35,579 nucleotides of DNA from Comamonadaceae bacterium. GTDB lineage: Bacteria > Pseudomonadota > Gammaproteobacteria > Burkholderiales > Burkholderiaceae_C. The DNA is taken from contig CANFJQ010000015.1 in the NCBI GenBank assembly GCA_947447615.1, positions 1 through 35,579 of the forward strand, in the 5' to 3' direction. The notes beneath the pieces were generated by a model. That model was given only the letters and a program-made list of their open reading frames with translations. It was not told where the DNA came from and did no database searches. Shown here piece after piece: positions 7,729 to 15,735 of the stretch. Every line of letters starts with the position of its first letter. The stretch's first letter is position 1. The translations under genes and the position numbers were made by a program.

Positions 7729-8451
7729 TCAGGAGGGTAGGCTGCTTTTGATGGTGTGCACGATCTCGTTGTTAGATACAAACAACGCATCATTGGCAAA
7801 TTTGTGCAGCAAAGAAAATCCGGGGAGGCAGGCGCTTAAGGTGGCGAAATTGATTTGCCCTTCGTACCATTCGTCGTCGCTAAATTCGGTATAAAAAAAC
7901 CGCGTCCGGCTTAAGACCTGCTGCGCACCTACCAGCAGATCGCTTTCTGCGCCTTGCACGTCGGCCCAAATGAAATCCACCGTGCCAATCTGCTTAGCGG
8001 CTGCCCAGTCGTCCAAGCGCATCATGGGCACCGGAATTTGGCGCTCAAACTTTACCCACGGCCAGACGTCTAAATGCGTCTTGGGCTTGCGGATGGAGCC
8101 TGAATGGTCCCAACCCTGCGGGTCGATATGTTCAGCCCCCGAGCTTTGGTGAAACATCACGGTGCCGTTGTCAGCGCCAATCGCAATCTCTTCCAAACTC
8201 ACCAGCGGGCTGTGTATATGGGATTTGAATTTTTGGATCGCGCGCGGGTCCGGCTCGAAACAAATGATGCGGGTGTTAGGCATGTGGTGGATAAATTCTG
8301 CCGTGGTCTGTCCGCTGTTAGCGCCGACTTCAAATACCAATGGTGACCCGCTACCGCTTCCGACCAAATGGCTTACTTCCTGTACCGACAATGACTCGCC
8401 AAAGGAAAGCTGCCGCAAGGCGCGGTAGGCGTTAACAAGGTCGGGATGCAT
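7729..8451 (-). CDS. FkbM family methyltransferase (divergent third member)
   Basis: This 240-residue protein is a more canonical FkbM methyltransferase than its two neighbours. It has the SAM-binding motif VFEVGANSGQTT (about residues 39-50), the acidic post-motif IICFEPDP, LEEIAIGADNG, and WADVQGAESDLL, the equivalent of the family's D-x-x-G-x-E segment. The family O-methylates hydroxyls of polyketides and sugars; the substrate here is unknown. The ATG is preceded by AAGGA with six-base spacing, overlapping the end of the upstream gene nine bases away. It is not a close duplicate of the other two FkbM genes. Confidence 0.87.
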   Translation of the reverse strand: MHPDLVNAYRALRQLSFGESLSVQEVSHLVGSGSGSPLVFEVGANSGQTTAEFIHHMPNTRIICFEPDPRAIQKFKSHIHSPLVSLEEIAIGADNGTVMFHQSSGAEHIDPQGWDHSGSIRKPKTHLDVWPWVKFERQIPVPMMRLDDWAAAKQIGTVDFIWADVQGAESDLLVGAQQVLSRTRFFYTEFSDDEWYEGQINFATLSACLPGFSLLHKFANDALFVSNNEIVHTIKSSLPS

Positions 8452-8460
8452 AGGATGTCC

Positions 8461-9807
8461 TTAAGGTGTGCCGGCCGGGGGCGCAGGCAATTGGTAGCGT
8501 TCGGCCAGCGCCTTGTCCAACATCTGGTCGGAGGGAGTCAGGGCCGGTGGTCGGCAAGTCATGGCTTGTTGCAGTGCTTGCTTGGCCTGCTCATGCTCAC
8601 CGAGCAAAGTTTTTGCATAGGCCAGATGCAGCCAACTGCTGTAGCGCAAGTTTTGTAGTTGCAATACCGCGATGAAATACAGGCTGGCCTGGCGCGGCTG
8701 GTTTTGGTTCAGCAACATCACCCCGAGGCTATGTGCGATGTCCGGTCGCTGGGCGTCGGTCATGCGCTCAAAGCCCATGCGCATCAAGTCCAGGGCTTGG
8801 CCCGCCTCGCCGTTTTGCAGCATGGTCTGGCAGACCTGAAGCAGCATGCCTGGCTCGATGAGCTGGCGTTCAATTTGCTGCGTCATTTCCGTATAGCTGA
8901 AGTAGGGCAGGGCGGTGGGTCGCGCAATGTGCACCAATGGCGCGGCGTCACCGAGCAACCGGGCCATGCGTTGAAAGGTGGAGCCTGAAAACCCTAAGAT
9001 CTGGCTATGGGCCAATATCAGGAGGTCAATCGTCCCTTCGATCATGGCATCGCGGCTGCGCTCTATATTGCCGTAAGACACCCGGCCTTCCTGGTCTTTG
9101 GACAGGCTGATCCAATCTGCCTTGCCTTCCTTTTTCTCTACGTGGTGTGCCTTGGCGCGGGCATGGACATGTGGATGGGCGCAGGCCAGTGCTTCGGCCT
9201 GTGGGTCGTCGGAACACACAAAAAAAACTTCATTCGGATGGCGCTGTACCAGCGATAACACCTCGGCGTCGCTCAGTCCTACGCGCAAGTCGGTGCGACG
9301 CAGGTGCAGGCCGTGGAAGGGCTGCACCAGGGTAGTGGAAATAAACGTTTGCACCGCACTGCGAATTTCTTCACTGAAACGCAAACTGCGCAACGCCGCG
9401 TGCACCAGCGGCTCAGGAATCCAGGGCGCAATAATCGCCGGGTATAAAAATATATCTTTCCCGGCGGGAAGACCGCGTTGCGCAAAGTCTTCCATCGATT
9501 GGTAGTCATAAGCCGACTCAAAGGGCACTTGCAAAAACTGGGCGCCCATGGCGTCATGCAGCATCATTTTTGCGTGGGTAAATTTGCCCGCCAAGGTGTT
9601 CAACGCATCAGTGCGTACGTCAAAGACATTTTCAAAAATGTCCGCAAAGGCCGCACCGCACCAACTGTTGACCGGCCAGTACACGGTCATGGCCAGTTGG
9701 AAACGTTCGGCAATCGCGATAGCCGATACCAAAGCGTTGATGCGGTTGCCTATGCCGCCGTCACAAAAGACATAAATCCGGCGCTGTGTTGGTGTCGGCG
9801 ACGTCAT
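8461..9807 (-). CDS. NodZ/fucosyltransferase-like glycosyltransferase with C-terminal TPR-like repeats
   Basis: The N-terminal about 320 residues carry marks of the GT-B alpha-fucosyltransferase superfamily (NodZ/GT11/GT23/O-FucT). These are GGIGNRINALVSAIAIAERF near the start (nucleotide-sugar fold), HLRRTDLRVG (the HxRRxD basic motif that binds GDP-fucose in that superfamily) and LLILAHSQILGFSGSTFQRM (third motif). The remaining about 120 residues look like TPR helices (QNGEAGQALDLM, HSLGVMLLNQNQPRQASLYF, HLAYAKTLLGEHEQAKQAL). Such a fusion suggests a protein or large glycan acceptor held by the repeats. GDP-fucose as donor is inferred from family motifs only. It sits 10 bp after the upstream methyltransferase gene and 9 bp before the next FkbM gene. 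Confidence 0.75.
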   Translation of the reverse strand: MTSPTPTQRRIYVFCDGGIGNRINALVSAIAIAERFQLAMTVYWPVNSWCGAAFADIFENVFDVRTDALNTLAGKFTHAKMMLHDAMGAQFLQVPFESAYDYQSMEDFAQRGLPAGKDIFLYPAIIAPWIPEPLVHAALRSLRFSEEIRSAVQTFISTTLVQPFHGLHLRRTDLRVGLSDAEVLSLVQRHPNEVFFVCSDDPQAEALACAHPHVHARAKAHHVEKKEGKADWISLSKDQEGRVSYGNIERSRDAMIEGTIDLLILAHSQILGFSGSTFQRMARLLGDAAPLVHIARPTALPYFSYTEMTQQIERQLIEPGMLLQVCQTMLQNGEAGQALDLMRMGFERMTDAQRPDIAHSLGVMLLNQNQPRQASLYFIAVLQLQNLRYSSWLHLAYAKTLLGEHEQAKQALQQAMTCRPPALTPSDQMLDKALAERYQLPAPPAGTP

Positions 9808-9817
9808 AACAGTGGCT

Positions 9818-10468
9818 TCACATCCCCATCCATGCAGCCTGGTAGCCTTGGTAGATGGGTTTTGCGCCTATGTCTTCCATATAGGTTGCGATATATTTGC
9901 CCTTACCGCCAATGCGCTGGGGCGAGACTAGCTTGAGCTGTCCGGCGTCGATATAAAAGGTGGCGCTGGTAGGGGAGTCATCTACCAGCATAAAGGTGTT
10001 GGCGTTGACCAAAGGTGCTACCGCCAGTAGCTCTTTCATGTGGTGCATGGCGCTGTCGTGGGGCTTTTCGACGTCCACGTCAAAAGAGTCGAGGTAGAGC
10101 AGGTCAATATGGGCGTAGGGTTTGATGAGGCCGGCGCACTGGTGGCGCAAAAACGTTACGCTGTCGGATGTGTGCACCTGGATGCGGCTGGAGACAATGC
10201 TTTTGCACATTGAGGTGCTCTCCGGGCTAATGTCCACCGAATGGACAATAGTGCCGGGCACGCACTCGCTGAATTTATCGAACAACACAGTACTTTGGCC
10301 TTCGCCGGTGAAGGTGCCCTGGTTGCGTACACATCCGGTTTCCACAATACAAGCAGGGCGCCCGAGCTTTTCCAAGTGTTCAAAGGCCATACGGAAGGAG
10401 CCTGCGCGGTGTTGTAGCAAAGGCGCGGCAAAGCCGTTGAAATATTCCCAAAAAGCAGCGTAGTTCAT
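9818..10468 (-). CDS. Small class I SAM-dependent methyltransferase-like protein
   Basis: The 216-residue protein has a Rossmann-type methyltransferase pattern: IVETGCVRNQGTFTGEGQST (motif I region), IVHSVDISPEST (acidic end of strand 2) and HIDLLYLDSFDVD (motif IV with paired acidic residues). The layout resembles the Methyltransf_24/TylF-like group, in which the DxD region can bind a metal. A MLVDDSPTS segment follows, also typical. The acceptor is not predictable. It is the second gene of the minus-strand glycan run, 26 bp after the GT9 gene. No clear ribosome-binding site is visible. Confidence 0.72.
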   Translation of the reverse strand: MNYAAFWEYFNGFAAPLLQHRAGSFRMAFEHLEKLGRPACIVETGCVRNQGTFTGEGQSTVLFDKFSECVPGTIVHSVDISPESTSMCKSIVSSRIQVHTSDSVTFLRHQCAGLIKPYAHIDLLYLDSFDVDVEKPHDSAMHHMKELLAVAPLVNANTFMLVDDSPTSATFYIDAGQLKLVSPQRIGGKGKYIATYMEDIGAKPIYQGYQAAWMGM

Positions 10469-10494
10469 AGTGTGATTGAAGAAGTGGTGGGGCT

Positions 10495-11415
10495 TTATGG
10501 CATCGAAGGTTTTGCCAGGCCTAGGTCTATTAAAGATTGGCGGATATTGTCTACGTCAAACGCATCTTTGCAGGGGGGCGAGTAGGGGTCGCCCCGGTGG
10601 CATATGACTCCGGTGATGGGCGGCGGGTAATGTTCTTGGCAACCGTAGCAGTCCACCTGAGGCTGAATGGCAATAAAGCGCGCCTGGGGCGGCCGTTCCA
10701 GGGGTTCTCGCAGACGGTGGTGGGCGCTGCTGAACATGGCAATCACCGGCGTATCGGTGCAAGCGGCGACATGCAAAGTGCCCGAGTCTACGCCCACGTA
10801 ACACTTAGCGCCTGCGATGATTTCCCGCAATTCATGGATAGTGAATTTCCCCAGCATATTCAATAATCGGGGGTGGTAATCAAATGCAATTTCATGGGCG
10901 GAGCCCACTTGCACTATTTTGAAATCGGTACATTCCAGCAATATGTCCAGAATTTTTTTCCAGGTGACGTCTGGAAGATTGCGGCTAGGCCAGGTGTCCT
11001 TGCGCATATGGATGACCACGTAGTCGCCAGCAATATCTCCGGCTTGTACCAGTTTCACCCGCTCCCTGTCCGCATCGGAGGGGAATAACTCCAGGCGTTT
11101 ATTTTGAATTTTGTCGGTCGACCCGTGGGAAGTCATCGCATAAGCGTCCACCACATGGACATGTGGCATATTTTCATAGGCTAGGTCTAAATTGATCACC
11201 CGCGCGTAGGGGCCTTTGGCCTCGCTGAAAGTTTGCGGGGTATAAACCCGGCGTACGTAGGGATTGTTTTCAAATATCTCTGGCTTCATGGTCAGTACGT
11301 CGATTTCGCATTGCCCGGCGTAATCCTGATAAAGCTGCCGGATAATCGGCGTAGCAAGTAAGACGTCCCCCAACGCAAGCTGCCGCACCACCATAAAACT
11401 GGGTATTAAACTCAT
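10495..11415 (-). CDS. GT9-family (heptosyltransferase-like) glycosyltransferase
   Basis: The 306-residue protein opens with VVRQLALGDVLLATPIIRQL, the GT9 N-terminal glycine motif, and has GVDSGTLHVAACTDTPVIAM, the family's C-terminal donor-binding motif (ADP-heptose in WaaC/WaaF). The C-terminal part holds DCYGCQEHYPPP followed by two further cysteines (VICHRGD, SPPCKD), a cysteine arrangement found in several GT9 proteins outside the LPS-core set. The donor and acceptor are unknown. It is the first gene of a seven-gene minus-strand run and has a good candidate promoter directly upstream. Confidence 0.87.
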   Translation of the reverse strand: MSLIPSFMVVRQLALGDVLLATPIIRQLYQDYAGQCEIDVLTMKPEIFENNPYVRRVYTPQTFSEAKGPYARVINLDLAYENMPHVHVVDAYAMTSHGSTDKIQNKRLELFPSDADRERVKLVQAGDIAGDYVVIHMRKDTWPSRNLPDVTWKKILDILLECTDFKIVQVGSAHEIAFDYHPRLLNMLGKFTIHELREIIAGAKCYVGVDSGTLHVAACTDTPVIAMFSSAHHRLREPLERPPQARFIAIQPQVDCYGCQEHYPPPITGVICHRGDPYSPPCKDAFDVDNIRQSLIDLGLAKPSMP

Positions 11416-11748
11416 TAATGTAACGATTTAAAATATAGAAATTAAACGCAGAGATGGCGATCGTCAACGGTAAAGCCAATTGTATGGAATTTATCTTAAC
11501 CGTCCCGATGAATTTTCTCCTTGGTGATTGCCTATACCTAGCCTGAATTCCAGTTATTGTTGCATTTATTCATGTTTACGCTTGACCAAGGCGCCACGAT
11601 TGGGCAAAGTTACCAGACTGTGTGGGTCCACCGCCTACCATTGGCCCTTTAGCGCAAGGCGTGGCGCTGATATCAAATTGCGGCATACTCTTTGGGCGTA
11701 AGCATGTCTCAGCGATTGGCCGCTAAGCGGGCAAACAATGCACAGAAA
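11416..11748. other. AT-rich divergent intergenic region of the glycan island
   Basis: This 333-bp stretch separates the GT9 gene (minus) from the methyltransferase gene (plus). It is visibly more AT-rich than the housekeeping part of the window on its GT9 side and holds the promoter at 11439-11467. I could not find a convincing plus-strand promoter; CATACT at 11684-11689 is a weak -10 candidate without a -35. If the plus-strand gene starts at 11692 or 11704, the region is shorter by about 45-57 bp. Confidence 0.6.
11439..11467 (-). promoter_or_regulatory. Sigma70-type promoter for the minus-strand glycan run
   Basis: Read on the minus strand, TTGACG (11467-11462, 5 of 6 to consensus) and TAATTT (11444-11439, 4 of 6) are separated by exactly 17 bp. 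Transcription would start roughly 17 nt before the ATG of the GT9 gene. Confidence 0.55.
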
Positions 11749-12510
11749 ATGACAACCATGAATACTTATAAATGCCTCGTGTGTGGCCAAGCAGCGCCAC
11801 TTTATGACGTGGTCGATTTCAATAAGAGCTGCGAAGAGTATCGGGGCCAGTTTTTGCCCCTTTCCGGCCACGCGGTTTATTATGCACGGTGCTGTAGCTG
11901 TAATTACACTTTCGCGCCGGAGTTTGCTTCCTGGACCGACCAGGATTTTCTGGAAAAAATCTATAACGATGACTATATCAAGGTAGATCCGGATTATCTG
12001 GATAAGCGGCAGCAAGAAAATGCAGTGATGCTAAATAATTTTTTCGGTGCATACCGCATGCACATTAGGCACTTGGATTATGGCGGAGGTAATGGCAGAC
12101 TAGCGCAATTGCTCAGTGGCGCGCAGTGGCAATCGGTTTCTTACGATCCGTTTCCTAAAAATAATACGCGCTTGTCGGACCTGGGTACCTTCAACTTTAT
12201 TACCGCCTTTGAAGTATTTGAGCATGTACCGGATCCGCATGGGATGATGGAAAATATCTCTAAATTGCTCGAAGGCCAGGATTCCATGGTTTTTTTCTCG
12301 ACCGGTATCTCGGACGGATTAATCAAGGACAAAGAACGTTTGAACTGGTGGTACGCCGCGCCGCGCAATGGCCATATTGGCATTCATACCGCCAAAAGCC
12401 TACAGGTGTTGGGGCAAATGCATAATTTGAATTTCGCCAGTATGGGCACCTCATTTCACGCCTACTACCGCAAATTTCCGCAGTGGGCGGAAAACCTAAC
12501 CAAACTTTGA
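11749..12510 (+). CDS. Class I SAM methyltransferase with N-terminal zinc-ribbon
   Basis: The protein (253 residues from this ATG) begins with a four-cysteine ribbon, YKCLVCGQ and later ARCCSCNYTF, then a methyltransferase domain with HLDYGGGNGRLAQLL (motif I) and ITAFEVFEHVPDP (motif IV region). This is the layout of the zinc-ribbon methyltransferases common in O-antigen and deoxysugar clusters. It probably methylates a nucleotide-sugar or glycan; the substrate is unknown. The start is uncertain: the ORF is open back to TTG 11692, with ATGs at 11704, 11749 and 11758. I prefer 11749 because the ribbon starts shortly after, as in relatives. It is 37 bp upstream of the GT41 gene and likely cotranscribed with it. 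Its codon use is more AT-rich than that of the housekeeping genes. Confidence 0.8.
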   Translation: MTTMNTYKCLVCGQAAPLYDVVDFNKSCEEYRGQFLPLSGHAVYYARCCSCNYTFAPEFASWTDQDFLEKIYNDDYIKVDPDYLDKRQQENAVMLNNFFGAYRMHIRHLDYGGGNGRLAQLLSGAQWQSVSYDPFPKNNTRLSDLGTFNFITAFEVFEHVPDPHGMMENISKLLEGQDSMVFFSTGISDGLIKDKERLNWWYAAPRNGHIGIHTAKSLQVLGQMHNLNFASMGTSFHAYYRKFPQWAENLTKL

Positions 12511-12547
12511 GAATCTCGGACTGCACAGCCGCTAGGAGAAACACGCA

Positions 12548-14359
12548 TTGAACGCTCTTGAAAACTTCGCTGACTGGATCCATCAAGCCTGGCAAGGCAG
12601 CCTGGAATTTTCTGCACTGATCGACGCCGCCTCGCGCCTGGATGCCGCGGGAAAGCGCCCCTTGGCAGCGGTTTTGTACCGCACGTGGTTGTCGCGCAAC
12701 ACCTCTCAGTTCAACCATGTGATCCAGTTCAATCTGGGCGCTACGCTCAGCTTGGAAAAAGACATTGCCGGTTCAGAAGCGGCTTACCGCGAAGCCATCC
12801 GCCTGGCGCCTGGTTTTGTACAGCCGCGTGTCAACTTAGGTACCTTGCTCGAAGGCCAGGGCAAGATTGAAGAGGCCCTCACCGAGTGGCGCTGGGTGAT
12901 TGACCATGTGTCGCCGCAAGACCCAAACAACAAACCCTTGGTGGTTATGGCGCTGAATCAGATGGGCCGGGTACTGGAAATCAACAAACGTTTGGACGAG
13001 GCCTCGGTGGTTTTGACCAAGAGCCTGGCGATTGAGCCCGAGCAGGTCGATGTGTTGCACCATTGGGTATCGCTGCGCCAAAAACAATGTGTATGGCCTA
13101 CCTACATACCGCTGCCCAAGGTCAGCCGCAAATTCATGCAGGACGCCACCTCGGCCTTGTCCATGCTTAGTATTTCAGACGATCCGCAATCCCAGTTGGC
13201 GGCCGCGCGCCGCTACGTCAAGAACAAGCTGAACTCTGACGTGCCCAACTTATCCAACCCCAATGGGTATGGCCATCGCAAAATCCGGATCGGCTACGCT
13301 TCGGGTGACTTCTGCTTGCACCCCGTGTCCCTGCTCACGGTGGAATTATTTGAGCTGCATGACCGCGAAAAGTTTGAGGTCTATGGCTATTGCTGGAGTC
13401 CGGAGGACGGTTCGCCCATGCGCCAGCGTGTCATCAACGCCATGGATAAATTCACCAAAATTCACTCCATGTCGGATGTGGAAGCGGCGCAACTAATTCG
13501 CCGCGACGAGATAGATATTTTGGTTGACTTGCAAGGCCAGACAGCGGGCGCGCGCGCCAATATGCTGGCTTACCGGCCCGCGCCCGTGCAAATCACTTAT
13601 TTGGGATTGCCAGCCACTACAGGCTTACCGTCAATCGACTACGTCATCGCAGATAAATTTTTGACACCCGAAAACGAGGCGCTCAACTATTCCGAGCGCC
13701 CGATATACATGCCCGATGTCTACCAGGTCAGCGACCGCAAGCGCAACGTCGGGCCCAAACCAGGACGCGCCGATTGCAATTTGCCGCCCGAAGGCTTTGT
13801 GTTTTGCACCTTTAATAACAACTACAAATACACGCCGGATGTGTTTGACGCCTGGATGAATATTTTGCGTCGCGTGCCGGGCAGCGTCCTCTTGTTGCTG
13901 GCCGATAACCAATGGTCCGAGGCCAACTTAAAGAAAGAGGCCAAAGCCCGCAAAATTGATCCTAAGCGCCTAGTGTTCGGCCCGCGCCTGTCGCCCGAAA
14001 ATTACCTGGCCCGCTACCAGGTGGCAGACTTGTTCCTCGATAGCTTCCCCTTTAACGCCGGCACTACCGCCAACGATGCGCTGTGGATGGGCTTACCCCT
14101 GCTGACCCTGACCGGGCGCAGCTTTGCCTCGCGTATGGCGGGCGCTTTGCTGACGGCGGCAAAAATGGAATCATTGATTACCTATAACCTCAAGGACTAC
14201 GAGGAAAAAGCCGTGGCCCTTGCAAACGACCCCGCAGAAATGAATCGGCTGCGCGCCCAATTGCAAATAGTGCGCAGCGAAGGCGTGTTGTTTGATACCT
14301 CACGCTTCGTGCGGCACTTGGAAGAGCGCTTATTGCCTCTGGCCAAGCTGGCCGCATAA
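12548..14359 (+). CDS. SPINDLY/OGT-like TPR glycosyltransferase (GT41)
   Basis: The 603-residue protein combines N-terminal TPR helices (about residues 30-190; NLGATLSLEKDIAGSEAAYR, VNLGTLLEGQGKIEEAL) with a C-terminal GT41 catalytic region. Signature segments are RIGYASGDFCLHPVSLL (the conserved catalytic-site HP), CTFNNNYKYTPDVFDAWMNI (with the conserved lysine) and DLFLDSFPFNAGTTANDALW (the UDP-sugar binding loop). Eukaryotic OGT attaches GlcNAc to Ser/Thr, plant SPINDLY attaches O-fucose, and bacterial HMW1C attaches hexose to Asn of adhesins, so a protein acceptor is likely. The start is TTG with AGGAGA eight bases upstream. Its presence beside a giant Thr/Ser-rich repeat protein suggests an acceptor. 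Donor sugar and target are inference. Confidence 0.88.
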   Translation: MNALENFADWIHQAWQGSLEFSALIDAASRLDAAGKRPLAAVLYRTWLSRNTSQFNHVIQFNLGATLSLEKDIAGSEAAYREAIRLAPGFVQPRVNLGTLLEGQGKIEEALTEWRWVIDHVSPQDPNNKPLVVMALNQMGRVLEINKRLDEASVVLTKSLAIEPEQVDVLHHWVSLRQKQCVWPTYIPLPKVSRKFMQDATSALSMLSISDDPQSQLAAARRYVKNKLNSDVPNLSNPNGYGHRKIRIGYASGDFCLHPVSLLTVELFELHDREKFEVYGYCWSPEDGSPMRQRVINAMDKFTKIHSMSDVEAAQLIRRDEIDILVDLQGQTAGARANMLAYRPAPVQITYLGLPATTGLPSIDYVIADKFLTPENEALNYSERPIYMPDVYQVSDRKRNVGPKPGRADCNLPPEGFVFCTFNNNYKYTPDVFDAWMNILRRVPGSVLLLLADNQWSEANLKKEAKARKIDPKRLVFGPRLSPENYLARYQVADLFLDSFPFNAGTTANDALWMGLPLLTLTGRSFASRMAGALLTAAKMESLITYNLKDYEEKAVALANDPAEMNRLRAQLQIVRSEGVLFDTSRFVRHLEERLLPLAKLAA

Positions 14360-14364
14360 ACACA

Positions 14365-14380
14365 AAAGCCGTTTGGCTTT
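14365..14380. terminator. Short hairpin after the GT41 gene
   Basis: AAAGCC-GTTT-GGCTTT forms a 6-bp stem six bases past the GT41 stop. No proper T-tract follows on the plus strand, so it is a weak terminator candidate. Confidence 0.3.
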
Positions 14381-14475
14381 CAAGCGCAGTGTCGCTGCGC
14401 GTACACCTTGGTGTCGTGCCCGCTTGCGTGCAAGCCCTTTGCTAGTCTGATCAGGTGTTTAACCGCAGACAGCGC

Positions 14476-14904
14476 TTACTTGCTGCTGGGGTTACCGCAG
14501 GCGGTGTCGCCCGGCTTTTTCCAACAATGGCAGAGGACGGAAAAATCCTTCATTTGGCCTTTTTTCACACCCCCTACGGCGCCCTGGCGGCTCGCGGCGT
14601 TGGGGACATAGAGGCGGGGTAGAAAGCTTTTACTCACGGTTGCGCCGCTGATTAAATGAACGGTAGCGCCGTGGCAGGCCAGCGGTCCGGGCAAATTGTT
14701 TTTTATCTCTACCAATAGCTCGGTATCCGATTGCGTGGACCAGCCGGCGGCATATTGCACTTTTTTGGCTTCCGAGGCCGAAAGCTCCACCTCTTCATAC
14801 AAAGTTTTTCGTTCGAAAGGCGACCAGGATTGCGCCTCCGTACCCACTAGAAGTTGCGCGCACACCAGCCAATGCACAGCGAACAGTAGTCGGGCTGCGC
14901 TCAT
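14476..14904 (-). CDS. Small secreted protein of unknown function
   Basis: I do not recognise this 142-residue protein. It starts with a probable signal peptide (LLFAVHWLVCAQLLVG, then a likely AQS cleavage area near residue 25), so the mature protein should be periplasmic or secreted. Four mature cysteines (LACHG, LCHC, TACG) could form disulfides or bind a metal, and the C-terminal half is basic and glycine-rich. A segment like VEIKNNLPGPL suggests a beta-sandwich, but this is only an impression. Its ATG overlaps the stop of the DUF455 gene (ATGA), so the two are translationally coupled. It is convergent with the GT41 gene. Confidence 0.65.
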   Translation of the reverse strand: MSAARLLFAVHWLVCAQLLVGTEAQSWSPFERKTLYEEVELSASEAKKVQYAAGWSTQSDTELLVEIKNNLPGPLACHGATVHLISGATVSKSFLPRLYVPNAASRQGAVGGVKKGQMKDFSVLCHCWKKPGDTACGNPSSK

Positions 14905-15692
14905 ACCGGCAATGCCGCCAACTCGGCTTCAGTAAACCCGGCGGCGCGGCGCGCGGCAAAGTTAAACGGCGGCTTTAGGGTCGGCGCTTTGTACAAGAGC
15001 GCAGCATCGCGGTAAAAGGCTTCAGCCTGCACGCCACGTTCCCGGCATAGGGTATGGAACCAGTGGTTACCGATTGCCACGTGGCCCACTTCGTCGACCA
15101 GGATACGGTCCAAAATCAGGACTGCCTCTTGGGCATAGGCATAAGGCAAGTTGCGCAGCTTGGCTTGAATGAGCGGGGTGGCGTCCAGGCCGCGGGCCTC
15201 CAGGGTGCGCGGTACCAGCGCCATACGGGCCAACACATCGCACTCGGTAGCGACGCATATGGTCCACAGCCCATCGTGGGCGTCGAAGTCGCCATAGCCA
15301 AACCCCAGGCTGCCCAAATGGTCTTGCAGCAACGAAAAATGCAGCGCCTCCTCACCGGCGACCTTCACCCAATCGCGGTAATAAGCATCGGGCTGTCCGG
15401 CAAAACGCCAGGCAGCATCGAGCGCCAGGTTGATCGCATTAAATTCGATATGCGCGATAGAGTGCACCAAAGCCGCATGCCCGGCCACGGTATGGGGCGA
15501 GCGCTTGGGCACGGCGCGGGGGTGAATCAGCAGCGGGCGGTCCGGTCGGCCTGGCCCCGCGGGTGCGCTAAAAACCGCCGCCACGTCGCAAGCCAGTGCC
15601 CCAGCCTGCGCTGCCAAAGTCCGCACTGCTGCCGCCTTTTGGCCAGGGTCGGCCAGCGTAAATGCGGCCAGGGCGAGTGCGCGAAGTTCCAT
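14901..15692 (-). CDS. DUF455 family ferritin-like protein
   Basis: This 263-residue protein matches the DUF455 group of ferritin-like four-helix proteins. Acidic/histidine helix motifs likely to bind a di-metal centre are visible: HSIAHIEFNAI, KVAGEEALHF, CVATECDVLA and ILVDEVGHVAIG. Relatives are related to MiaE-type di-iron proteins, but the substrate of DUF455 proteins is not established. The ATG at 15692 sits back to back with the gamma-carbonic anhydrase promoter region. It is the first gene of a two-gene unit whose second member encodes a small secreted protein. Confidence 0.82.
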   Translation of the reverse strand: MELRALALAAFTLADPGQKAAAVRTLAAQAGALACDVAAVFSAPAGPGRPDRPLLIHPRAVPKRSPHTVAGHAALVHSIAHIEFNAINLALDAAWRFAGQPDAYYRDWVKVAGEEALHFSLLQDHLGSLGFGYGDFDAHDGLWTICVATECDVLARMALVPRTLEARGLDATPLIQAKLRNLPYAYAQEAVLILDRILVDEVGHVAIGNHWFHTLCRERGVQAEAFYRDAALLYKAPTLKPPFNFAARRAAGFTEAELAALPV

Positions 15693-15695
15693 CCC

Positions 15696-15701
15696 TACAA
15701 T
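15696..15701 (+). promoter_or_regulatory. Candidate -10 (TACAAT) for the gamma-carbonic anhydrase gene
   Basis: TACAAT matches the -10 consensus at 5 of 6 positions and lies about 35 bp before the GTG start, directly outside the divergent DUF455 start codon. No clear -35 is visible. Confidence 0.35.
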
Positions 15702-15735
15702 TCTAGGTACCTTGCAACCCTTTTTAGGAATTCTC

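Noticed and set aside
4907-14359. The island as a capsule or O-antigen locus
   Set aside because: I see no flippase, polymerase, ABC exporter, initiating phosphoglycosyltransferase or nucleotide-sugar synthesis genes here, although these could lie elsewhere in the genome.
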